Source: Cepaea nemoralis (Eukaryota; Mollusca; Gastropoda; Stylommatophora; Helicidae). Taken from it: a DNA stretch of 64,000 nucleotides. The notes under the pieces were generated by a model. The model did not search any database, had not been told where the DNA came from, and was given only the letters and a program-made list of their open reading frames with translations. The stretch lies in the NCBI GenBank assembly GCA_014155875.1, contig JACEFZ010017425.1, positions 934,501 through 998,500 of the forward strand, written 5' to 3'. Position numbers and translations under genes: made by a program. This document shows positions 1-9,695 of this stretch, piece by piece. Positions within the stretch are counted from its first letter, which is position 1, and each line of letters opens with the position of its first letter.

Positions 1-392
1 TTCACACCCATCTGTCCTTTATCTCACAGTGAACAGCACCTAGAGAAGCTGTGGTAAACACACCCACAGTATATCCATTATCCGGGCTGTTTGTGATATA
101 TCTTGTTCCATAATTTCAATTATGGGATGTGCACTCACACACAGCAAGAGAAAACCTGTGGGTCATGAACCAGTATCTGTGCCTACACATATCATGTGTA
201 TTACCGGTGGACTGATCTTATATAAACCCAATAACACAATGCATGGGGCGATGTGATCCTATAATATGTAGTATAACAATCAACGTTACTGACCCTATTT
301 CGTAGGGAACAGTATGAGTGAATACTTGTATTTGTAGACCTTCCTATTCTGCATACCCCATGTGCATACTGCAAGTACTACACCTACCCCCC

Positions 393-393
<1 letters not shown>
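1..393. other. Unassigned flank
   Basis: No exon, RNA gene or transposon end could be supported here. The sequence is AT-rich and of mixed composition, and it runs into the CT microsatellite that follows. Confidence 0.5.
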
Positions 394-470
<77 letters not shown>

Positions 471-481
471 CTCTCTCTCTC
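394..481. repeat. (CT)n microsatellite
   Basis: About 88 bp of nearly pure CT dinucleotides, with one CG interruption near the right end. The serine/leucine-rich reading frames across it are artefacts of the dinucleotide repeat. Confidence 0.95.
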
Positions 482-2235
482 CTTTTTCATATACACCATA
501 CACTTGTATGTATACTATTGTATGAATGTTTGTTGATGTGTGCAGATATATGTATGTGCGCCCGCACAGATCAATCCACCCAGACTTCAAAACTCGCTTC
601 GTACACACGATGCACATAATGGAGCATATAAAATAAGTTTTCTTAGTATTACCATCATACTTAGGTGCACACTTCATTGCTCTTTAATATTCGTCCACTA
701 TGGGCGACCCTCTCACTAACACCCACTCATGCATTGTACGTATATCCACTGGGACTCTCAGCTCTCACTCTCGGATAACTATCATATCTCTATTGCTTCC
801 AGTCTCCCACCTCCCCTTCCTGTCCCTTTTTTTCACGTACTACTTCCACTCATTTACCTGGGACTGTCACTGAACCATGACCACCCACTACTTTGGTATC
901 ATTCCCTACCTCGGTCCCCATGACCCACAGCTATGTATAAAAGAGGATAAAGAATACATTCATGGTAGCAGTATAGCCAGTAGTATGTCAGGAGGTATTT
1001 GATGAGGAAATGTGGGCCGTCGCTAAGGGCTGGAAGTCATATTTCCTTATATGAATGTTATACCTCCCCCAGCGGACCACATAGAAAACGGACCTCATTT
1101 TCAAAAAAATGGCGGGTATTTTCTTGGGTCCGGCTGACTACTTCAGGTCCATGGTGTGTGTCTCCCCACCGACTGCCCCGCCCATAGGTGCTTCCGCCGG
1201 CCGCCTCCGCTTTCCCCGGTCCGTCCCGCGACCACTTGAAGACAGTGATGCAAGCCCCGGGCATGTGGAATACTTATATAGATAAGTAGACCGAATAGGC
1301 GCCGGGCACCTGGGTTTGAGTCCTAGACTTGGGAGTGTGCGTGGGTGTGTGTGTACAGGGGTAGGCTGACGTGAGGGGCGCGAGGGAATAGGCCCCTACC
1401 CCGGATATTAGCCTTTGCCCCTCAAAGGGGCCACCAACCCACACCTACTGAGAGGAAATGAAGAATGATGAGCCACAATGTCCTGGCCCGATCAAATGTA
1501 ATATATACTACACTTTGATCTGAGCCAAAAGGACCATAGACGATGTCACCATTACCCCTACCCCGGTCAATCTCAAGGAGAAGCTATAGTAGGGTCCATC
1601 ACCGGCTCAGAATGATAGTCCTGTGACTAGACAGCCACCATAGCAGCTGAGTATGGGTTTACCCTCACAGTCTTATCAATCCGAAAGTGAATGTTGTCCA
1701 GATGGGGTAATGGACACCGTAGACAATGTCTATGTGTAACTCGGGTATCTTCAACTTTAGGAAAAAGTCTGAAGCCAGACTACGACTAATAATTCTATAT
1801 ATGGGTATATTACCACAATTAATAAACATGTCATAACATATAGACAGTGATTAATTCTAGAGAAATTAACACCAAAGACTAATCTCAACAGTATATATTC
1901 AATTAAATTAACATAATCAGTGAAATTTGAAAATTAATCATTAAACTATTTTTTTTAATTTAAATAACGCCAGTTATCTCCATTGCGTATTTTGGAAATA
2001 ATCTCCTTTTTCTCCAGTAACAAATAGTACTTCCGACAGGTAAAGGTCACGCGCTGACCCCAGCACGCACACGTGAGAAATACGAAAATGACCAGCGGTC
2101 ACGACCTAGCCAACGGCAGATAAACGGGCCGCATAGTGAATTTTTGGAATGTAGAGTTTGTAAATGAACGTATAACTACAAGGCGTGTCAGAAATATATT
2201 GCAGGTGTGTGTGTGTGTGCGTGCATGCGTGGGTG
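482..2235. other. Unassigned stretch containing a U2-like fragment
   Basis: No coding exon is supported. A GC-rich patch lies near 1170-1260. A weak tRNA B-box-like motif (GGTTTGAGTCC) occurs near 1313. A U2 snRNA-like segment at 1505-1540 is listed separately. From about 1780 the sequence becomes AT-rich with nothing recognisable. Confidence 0.4.
1505..1540 (-). repeat. U2 snRNA-derived SINE head, diverged copy
   Basis: Read on the minus strand, this matches the 5' end of U2 snRNA: TTTTGGCT, a short gap, then GATCAAAGTGTAGTAT. It has an extra A relative to U2 (ATCAAAGTG rather than ATCAAGTG). The copy at 23025-23059 carries the same extra A. The shared change suggests one repeat family rather than two independent U2 pseudogenes. 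Sequence after the U2 part (GATC..GCCAGGA) also resembles the second copy. The 3' end of this copy was not located. Confidence 0.6.
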
Positions 2236-3478
2236 TTATATCTCTCTCTCTCTCTCGCTCTTTCCCTCCCTCTCTCTGTCTCTCTCTCTCACTCCCTAGC
2301 TCTATCTCTCTCTCGCTCTCACCCACGCTCTCCCTTTCTCTGTCCCTCTCTCGCTCTCCCTCTCTGTCTCTCTTTCTGTCTCTCTCTCCCCCTCTCTGTC
2401 TCTCTCACCCGCTCGGTCTCTCTCTCTCTTTTCTCTCCCTCCCTCCCTATCTCTCTCGCCCACTCTCTTTCTCTCCCACTCTCTCGCCCACTCTGACTCT
2501 CTCTGTGTCTCTCTCGTCTCTCTCTCTCGCTCGCTTTGTCTCTCTCTCTCGCTCTTTCCCTCCTTCCCTCCCTTTCTCTCTGTCTGTCTCTCACTCTCTC
2601 CCTAGCTCTATCTCTCTCTCCCACTTTCACCCACTCTCTCTCTCTCTGTCCTTCTTTTGCTACTCTCTCTCCCTCTCTCTGTCTCTCTTTCTGCCTCTCT
2701 CTCGCCCTCGCTCTCTCCCTCTCTTTATCTCTCACCCGCTCTGTCTCTCTTTTCTCTCCCTCCCTCTCTATCTCTCTCGCCCGCTCTCTTTCTCTCCCTC
2801 TATCCCCCGCTCTCTCTCTCTTGTCGCTCCCCCCTCTCTCTCTCGCTCGCTTTGTCTCTCTCTTGCTCGCTTTGTCTCTCTCTCGGTCTTTCCCTCCCTC
2901 CCTCTCTGTCTCTCTCACTCTCGCTCTCTCTCTATCTATATCTCTCTCGCCCACTCTCTTCCTCTCTCTGTCCCTCTCTCGCCCTCTCTCTGCCTCTCTC
3001 TTGCCCTCACTCTCTCCCCCTCTCTGTCTCTCTCTCTCTCTTTTCTCTCCCTCCCTATCTCTCTTGCCCACTCTCTTTCTGTCTCTCCCTCTCTCCCGCT
3101 CTGTCTCTCTCTCATCACTCTCCCCCTCTCTCTCGCTCACTTTGTCTCTTTCTCGCTCTTTCCCTCCCTCTCTCTCTCCCTCTCTGTCTCTCTCTTACTC
3201 TCTCTCTCCCTATCTCTATCTCTCGCCCGCTCTCTCTCTCTCTCTCTCTGCCCCTCTCTCGCTCTCTCTCTCATTCTCTCTCTCTATTTCTCTCTCTCAC
3301 CCTCTTTCTCTCCCTCTCTCCCACTCTCTCGCCCGCTCTGTCTCTGTGTCGCTCTCCTCCTCTCTCTCTTGATCACTCTCTCTCTCGCTCTTTCCTCCCT
3401 CTCCCTCTCTGTCTCTCTCTCTCGTCGCTCTCCTTCTCTCTCTCTCTCTCTCTCTCGATCGCTCTGTCTCTCATTTTC
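2236..3478. repeat. TC-rich satellite with ~0.3 kb higher-order period
   Basis: A 1.2 kb pyrimidine-only stretch that is more ordered than a plain CT repeat. A marker phrase (CGCTCTTTCCCTCC or a close variant) recurs at about 2256, 2550, 2884, 3154 and 3386. In several units it is preceded by a GCTCGCTTTGTCTC phrase. The spacings of about 294, 334, 270 and 232 bp indicate a degenerate tandem array of roughly 280-bp units. Long reading frames here encode only Ser/Leu/Pro (or Arg/Glu on the other strand) and are not genes. Confidence 0.85.
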
Positions 3479-3707
3479 TTTTACATATTGCAGTAAAGCT
3501 TTAATGCATTGCATTTATAGGACATCGAGGTAAGCCCCAGAATTCGTGCTTCCTGGGCAAGTTTGCAGTTGTCGTTCTGAACGGCCGACACCCATGATCT
3601 TCTGTAGTGTCTGTCATCATGATTACCATCATCATCATCAACACTATAGCGCCTTTCGCCATCGTTGTCAAGCGGAGACATGAAAATCAGCATTATCCTC
3701 TCTTGCA
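3479..3707. other. Unique spacer between two TC tracts
   Basis: About 230 bp of mixed sequence with no recognisable gene or repeat, separating the two pyrimidine tracts. Confidence 0.5.
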
Positions 3708-3904
3708 ATGTCTCTCTCTCCCTCTCTCTATCTCTCTCTTTCTCTATCTCTCTTTCTCTCTCTCTCCCTCTCTCTTTCTCTCTCTTTCACTTTCTCTCTC
3801 CTTCTCTCTCTCTTATTATCTTTCCCCCTCTCTCTCTTCCCTCTATCTTTCTCTCTCCCTCTTTTTTTCTCTCACCCCTCTCTCGCTCTTTCTCTTTTCT
3901 CTTG

Positions 3905-3935
<31 letters not shown>

Positions 3936-4158
3936 ACTCTCCCCCCCCCTCTCTCTCTTTCTCTCATTCTCTCTCCTCTCTCTCTCTCTCTGCTTCTCTC
4001 CCTTTTTTCTCTCTTTTCTCTCTCTCCCTTTTTTTCTCTCTTTTCTCATCTCTCTTTTCTCTCGCTCTCTCTATTTCTGTCTCCCTCTCCCTCCCTCTCT
4101 CTCTTTCTTTCTCTCTCCTTCTCGCTTTCTCTCTCTCCTTCTCTCTCTTTTCTTTCTC
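3708..4158. repeat. Second TC-rich low-complexity tract
   Basis: About 450 bp of CT/CTTT-rich low-complexity DNA. It has more T runs than the first tract, and I could not see the ~0.3 kb phrase order in it. It is probably a diverged part of the same satellite. Confidence 0.8.
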
Positions 4159-4465
4159 GGCTCAGTGAACAGCAACCAGTTCACAATGTTACAAGTCGCT
4201 AATGGTAAGTTGGTTTTTGATAAATATTTCATATTTTCGTTTCTCTTTTATGTTTCCAATATGAATGTGTCATGTAGAAAATTAATTGTTAATTTTTGTA
4301 CAATTTTATTGTTGAAATTTTATTTTTTCGTTCAACCATAGTGACTTATTACATAAGATACATTTAATTTTCTGAAATACAGCTGTTGTTTGCATAAGGG
4401 ACAGGCGAATATCTCTAGTAGGTTGAGGATGTCAAATGACAACGTGAGATATTTTTTTTCCCCAT
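4159..4465. other. Unassigned AT-rich stretch
   Basis: AT-rich sequence between the TC tract and the AT-rich tandem array. No gene or repeat end was recognised. Confidence 0.4.
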
Positions 4466-4789
4466 TTGGTTAAGGAATTTTCCTACTTTTTATAAGTTTG
4501 GCTGAAATGTGGCTAAAATGTTTCATATTTTGTTAACAAAATTTCCTACTTTTCATAAGTTTTGGATGAAATATTTCTTTACTTGACCAAAAAAATTTTA
4601 TCTTTGGTTAACAAATTTTCCTACTTTTTTATGAGTTTGTTTGAAATTTGGTCAAACTTTTCACATCTGGACAACAAAATTTCATAATTTTCACAAGATT
4701 GGGTGAGAAATTTATGTTTGGTTGAACTTTGGTCACAATTTTTCACATTTGGTCAACAACATTTCCTACTTTTTATGGATTTGGTACTC
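4466..4789. repeat. AT-rich tandem array, ~60-80 bp units
   Basis: Five diverged units share the phrase ACAAAATTTCCTACTTTTTA followed by AGTTTGG, TGAAATTTGGTC and TTTCACATTTGG. Unit starts are near 4470, 4531, 4604, 4668 and 4749. The array ends against the 8-bp target-site duplication of the hAT element that begins at 4798. Confidence 0.75.
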
Positions 4790-5384
4790 GTCTATACCAG
4801 GGTTCACCAAACTACGGCCCGCGAGCCAAATCCCGCCTGCGACGTCAGATTATTAGGCCCACCGATGGTACTCGAATTTGCTTGGTAAAACATGGAACAC
4901 GAGACATTGTGGTACAATTTAATTTAAATATTATGTTTAGAATACTAGGAGATCTTCACACGTGCGAAGACCTAGCTGCTGTGTGTCTTAAATTTACTAT
5001 TTTAAATTATTGTAACTAGATTTTCTTTTTTATTTCAATGTGTGCTTATTTCGTGCCATCCCATGGTAGCTCCACCTACGCTTTAACGTTACCATGGTTT
5101 CCATGGCAACATACAAACACGCATCTTTCCCGCCCCAGATGCGTCCAGCTGTCAACACAAGTCCGACGCTCCAGAAATATTTACTTCTTCTTGCCTGTCA
5201 TCCATTTTATAGATATGTAACAAGGATTTATGTGTTTGACAGTGATAGGTAAGTGAATTACAAGTGTGAATAGAGGAATAAAGTAGCATACAAATGCCAT
5301 AGAAGTCTCATGTTATTACGGAAATATTATCCCCAGCTCAAAAAAATTCCCTTGTCAAAATGTTAATCGAGCTGGTCTCTAAGC

Positions 5385-5559
5385 CAGTGTTTTTCAACCT
5401 CTTACGCAAATGTTTATGTTGCTCAATGAACTCTATGCGATGATCTAAGTGTCTGTCCTACTTTATGTAATAAACCAGATGGGCAGAAATGTTGCGTTTA
5501 GGCAATTTCAGTCTGTTTAAGCGGAACCCCTGGTTGCGACTTGCGGTTGAAAAATGCCG
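5385..5559. mobile_element. Small hAT-like MITE
   Basis: About 175 bp with inverted ends: CAGTGTTTTTCAACC on the left and a right end that reads inward as CGGCATTTTTCAACC. The flanking octamers CTCTAAGC and CTCTAGGT match at 6 of 8 positions, as expected for an old hAT duplication. No coding capacity. The copy sits in the 5' non-coding part of hAT-1. Confidence 0.5.
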
Positions 5560-5959
5560 CTCTAGGTTGTTTATTTAGGCCGGTCCTATTTATATATTTT
5601 TCAAACCTTATTATGTGATATATGTACCTTTGGTGAGCTGTAGCTTCACTAATGACCCCTAGTCCTCTGCTTTTCTTGTGTTTCAATAGGTCCCCAGCAT
5701 GGCGGTTAGACATTGAACCGCTACAGCCTCTGGAATATTTATTTTTGTGGCTGCAGTTTGCATTTCGCATTTTCCCTATGTTGGACTGGTAGTATATCTT
5801 CCGTCGCTCTGCTACTGAGTGCGTGACGCGACTGTGAGCTGTGATATTCATGTGGAATGTTTCTACATGTCCGCTTTTGTTTGTACAGTGACCTGCATGT
5901 TCGGAACAATGGCTACCGGCTGTTGGTGAATTGACTGATTTGCCTTTTCGGTTCACGAA
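5560..5959. other. Unassigned part of hAT-1 5' region
   Basis: A minus-strand open frame crosses 5498-6058 but also runs through the MITE and the SINE, so I do not treat it as a gene. The sequence could be original hAT-1 5' DNA or an unrecognised insertion. Confidence 0.3.
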
Positions 5960-6325
5960 TGCATTTTTCAGGAGTCTCCTGGGAGTCAGCGCTGGAGCTA
6001 CGGAGTTCGTGCTTATGCGACGTTTTCGGTGGCTCGCCCTGCGGGTAGAGACAGCCATGTGAGAAAACCCGGCTCAATTAGGTCTTTCTGGTGACTGCCG
6101 ATTCCGTCGACGATGAACTGTGGTTTTTGTGGATGACTTTTGTGTCGGCATTCTTACGGCGGCATTATCCACAGTGTACCTGTCCGGGCTGTTGGATTGC
6201 TGAGACTCCTGTCTGTTCCACTTTTCACATTGGACAGTGGGGAGCATTTTGTGTGATATTCACAGGAACGGATCATAATGGGGACGACCTTTTGCCGTCA
6301 AATTGGAACCTCGACTAACTAACAA
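5960..6325 (+). repeat. (CTAA)-tailed SINE, copy 1
   Basis: This block is related to 28317-28670. Shared phrases include CTGGAGCTACGGAGTT, GTGACTGCC and GATGATGAACTG-like sequence. It ends in TCGACTAACTAAC, resembling the tail of the tRNA-type SINE at 29763. In this copy the internal block and the tail lie in the same direction. In the 28.3 kb copy they are opposed. The left boundary is approximate. Confidence 0.55.
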
Positions 6326-6399
6326 ACTATGATTTTAATTATGTTTCTTATTCAATGACTTTTTCATTTTCATATCCCGTTTACTTCACCCTTCATTAT

Positions 6400-6488
6400 G
6401 GCTACCAAGAAACGACAAGTTTAGTTTGTTACTAAGACTAAACATCTTTCAAAATATTCAAAGTTTTCTGGAAAGTTATGCTCTGAAT
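6400..6488 (+). pseudogene. hAT-1 transposase, N-terminal fragment
   Basis: An ATG at 6400 opens MATKKRQV, then an in-frame stop, then residues resembling the BED-finger end of ZBED5/GTF2IRD2-type transposases. The frame is cut at 6488, inside the 11-bp target-site duplication of the non-LTR element. The rest of the protein resumes at 20905, 14.4 kb away, so this fragment and 20905-22524 were one gene. Confidence 0.6.
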
Positions 6489-6499
6489 TATTGATTGAT

Positions 6500-7600
6500 T
6501 TAGGAACCGACATCACAGCATTCGGGGCATTCCCATAAGCGCTCAGCAGCCAGCGAAGAGTTCCAACACTAATAGTACCAGTAGCAATCTGATTATATGT
6601 CCGTCTCGCCTTTCCTCTGAGCGTTGATCGCCAGCCAGATCCCCTCGTCACCCCTCGCTGTCGCATTCTTGTCAGACCATGGTGATCCATTTGCTCCTCC
6701 GAGGTGTACACATGCTCCCACAAGGTCGCAACCACATCTGCATTGTCATGCACCAATACTCCACCAAGTTTTGCCGAGCCAGCCAATCTGTCCGCCTGTT
6801 CATTCACCAGCATGCCCCGGAGAAAAGATCCAGACGATGCTTGTCACCCGTGACTTCCGAAGCGATGCAAGCCACTCTGCACGAAGCTTGCCTGTCTTCA
6901 CCTAAATCAGCATGCTTTCTGAGTCAGTTACAATCTACAAAGTTACAACAGATTGTGTGTGTATCGTATTCTCCATTCAGCGGAAAGCTGCACTGACCGC
7001 CTCCACCTCCATTCTTAAGCTAGATGTTGTGGTAGCATGTGCCAGGCTCTCCTGCACCAAACATCGACCATTGGCTTTTGCTAAGAACCCCCAGGCACTT
7101 ACCCTGCCTCTCAACACCGACCCATCTGTGTAGATAATCACATCACCTCAGCGAGCATTATCCTGAATTAGTTGCTGGATTTCCACTTCCGTGGCCCCGT
7201 GCTGGCCACTCCTTGCACTCCCGGCGCAATGTGATTATAACTCTGCACAAGTCTGACTGCTCCGCTGACACTCTGACCCACTCTTCTCCTCTCCTAATGT
7301 TCTCCAAGGGGCACACCTACCTGATCGTATTCTTCGCCTGAGCCATCCATGATTTCCCTCTTATCAGTCGCTGACCCTTAACGGCGTCCAGCGACTCATG
7401 CAACGGGTGATCTGTGTCTGCAGTTACTCTGAGGTGTGCCTTCACCTGTATCACCTTGAGCCTACCTGCAACAGACGGCAAACCAAGGATGTAACGCATA
7501 CACACAGATGGGGTGTCTCTGGTGCATCCCAGAATGACTCGCATCGCTTCGTTCTGTATGCGATCTAATTTCACCAGCTGACTTGAGATAGTGAGCAGTC
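6500..7600 (-). pseudogene. Element A: thumb and RNase H region (degraded)
   Basis: Fragments in different minus frames follow the reverse transcriptase. The first (7574-7317) has KLDRIQNEAMRVILGCTRDT, conserved in all copies of this family. The second (6813-6421) has NEQADRLAGSAKLGG, the last catalytic-Asp motif of RNase H, followed by GKARRTYNQIATGTIS, a C-terminal signature seen again at 46.0, 46.7 and 58.2 kb. The middle of RNase H (YTDGS-type motif) lies near 7130 but is frame-broken. Not functional. Confidence 0.8.
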
Positions 7601-9037
7601 CTAGTCATAATCAATCACTGAGAGGATCAAGTGCTGGTATAGTGTGAAAAGCATTCTCTGCTCTGTGTCCATTGCAGCCATAGTTTTAAGTGCATTGAGT
7701 CCCTTTTGAGACCTTGTCACAACCGTCTCCACATGATCCTTGAAGGACAGGCTCCTGTCAAATGTGATTCCCAGATACTTCAGTTTGTTCTCTCTGTTGA
7801 CGCTTCTACCATCTATCGTGAGGCTTGAGACATCAGCTCTCACAATCCTGTTGTCCAGAGAGCACCACAAAACAGCTGCCTTTTCTGGGTGGATGACAGC
7901 ACTCATTTCAGTGCACCAGTCAATCACATTGTCTACTGTTGCCTGTAGCTCCTGGGCTGTTTGCTCCCTATCTCTCCCCTGCCTATATGCAAGAATATCA
8001 TCTGCAAATGTTAGTATCCTTCCGACCCCTGGTGCTTCTAGGTTTGCAATCTTGCTCGTATACACATTAAAGAGCACCGGTGAGATTGCTGATCCCTATG
8101 GCAGTCCCGGGGTTAAAATATGTGTCTCTGAGGTCCATGCACCCAGACGTAGAGCAATCCGACGAGAATGTAGGACGGCCGCTATCCAGTTCACCAACCA
8201 GGGATTGACCCTCTTCTCCATCAGTACGGTCATCAAAATATCATATCGAACTCTATTGTATGCATCCTCGCGATCAAGCGCTACCGCCATCGTTTCCTGT
8301 CTACTCTGGAACCCCTCATAAACATCAAAGACAAAAATGGCTGCATTTGACCAGGTATCTTTTCCTGGCCTGTAGCTCCCCAGGCCTATTGGAAAAAGCT
8401 TCCCCCTTTCCAAGAACTCTTGCAGCTTGACAGCGACTATCTTCTCTAGAACATTCCCAAATTTATTTTGAAGGGTGATGATCCTAAAGCCACTAAGCTT
8501 TGAATTATCCTTGAATGGTTTTGGGAGAGGGATGAGATAGCTTTGCACCCAATCCTGCGGTACTGATGCTGTCCTAATGCTATGATTAAAACAGTCGGTC
8601 ATTTCCTTCAGGTCTGCATCGCTCAAAGCCTTCATGTGGCCATACCTAACCCCGTCGAGCCCTGGTGCCGTGTCATTTGCCTTTTTCAAAATATGTTTAT
8701 CATCTTTAACCCGTATGATGTCTTCATAATGCATATTCTTCATGGTGCCAGATAATTCCTCTCTAACTGCATCTCTGGTGTCCGCATCATTATGATTAGT
8801 CTGCTCTAAAAATCTCTGGAGAAACGCCTCCCCTTTCTCTTTGTCTGTTGTCACCCGCACACCATCATCTCTATCAATTGTTCCCACTGTCATAGACCGA
8901 TCTTTTCTTTGCATTTGACTGTTCAGTTTCCAGAATTTTCGCAGTGTTTTATCACCTCCCATCTCCCTCATGAAACATTCCCATTTTGCGTTTTTGGCCT
9001 CTGCGCTTGAAGACCTCCACCTTGTCTTTCTTGACAT
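7601..9037 (-). pseudogene. Element A: reverse transcriptase
   Basis: Two in-frame minus pieces (9037-8096 and 8077-7601) are separated by a premature stop near 8095, between GLP and GSA in the conserved GLPQGS motif. Visible motifs: APGLDGVRYGHM, a palm Asp motif LDREDAYNRV, and the catalytic LTFADDILAY. Thumb residues LKYLGITFDRSLSFKDHV follow. This is a typical non-LTR RT, closest in this window to the copies at 43.2 and 59.4-60.5 kb. Apart from the stop, the frame is well kept. Confidence 0.9.
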
Positions 9038-9133
9038 TTTCCGCGGTGTCCACTTCCTCTCGTGAGCTTCGGGATGTCTGTCGCACTTTCCTTAGCTGCT
9101 TCACTGCAGCTCTCTTTGCTTTCCAAGCCTGGT

Positions 9134-9695
9134 CTACTTCTGGGGTCCACCATGGGGCTGCAAAAAAGGATTTTTAACAGCCCTGTTGTATGCCCCCTGT
9201 CTGAGGCGTCCAAGAAGGCTATCGGTCCACTCATACCGGAAGGTCTTGCGCGCTCTTCCAGCCTGAACTTTCCTGGCTTTAGAGATCAGGACAGCATGGC
9301 AAGTGATCACTCCTATGGTCATTCAAAACAGTCCACTTTACATCAAGGAATGATGACTGGGAGACAAGTGCTAAGTCAATAACTGTGTCTGCATCGCCAG
9401 GCCTCATTGCTATTCTAGTCGGCCTACCATCATTTATGCAGACCACATCGGAGTCCACCATGGCATCCGCAAGGGCAATTCCCGGTCGGTTTTCTCCACT
9501 ACTGTCCCAATCTCTGCTCCTCGCATTGAAGTCTCCACATATGAGTAGCCTATCACCTGGTAATTCCTCCAATTCCTTAAGCCAGTCCCAGTGTTCCTTT
9601 CTGAAAAAAACAGTCCACTGTAGCATATACATTTATGATGTTCCATCTTAAGCCACCAATCTCCATTTGTATACCCTGGACCTCTCTTGCACTAT
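9134..9695 (-). pseudogene. Element A: endonuclease, C-terminal part
   Basis: On the minus strand this carries the APE endonuclease motifs LLICGDFNARSRDW and NDHRSDHLP, followed by a linker toward the RT with a frame change near 9280. The part before 9695 continues across the LTR insertion: its N-terminal half is at 19971-20230. The insertion point falls in the middle of the domain. Confidence 0.88.

Noticed and set aside
1284..1330. Possible tRNA gene or tRNA-type SINE head
   Set aside because: Only a weak B-box-like motif; no cloverleaf or A box could be assembled.
2136..3533. Long Ser/Leu/Pro open frames across the TC tracts, up to 465 codons
   Set aside because: They are products of CT-repeat composition in several frames at once; no start context, domain or exon signal.
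4466..4789. CRISPR-like array of short repeats
   Set aside because: Units are contiguous and diverged, with no unique spacers, in a eukaryotic genome.
5498..6058. 186-codon minus-strand open frame
   Set aside because: It runs through a MITE, an unassigned stretch and a SINE; no family resemblance could be supported.
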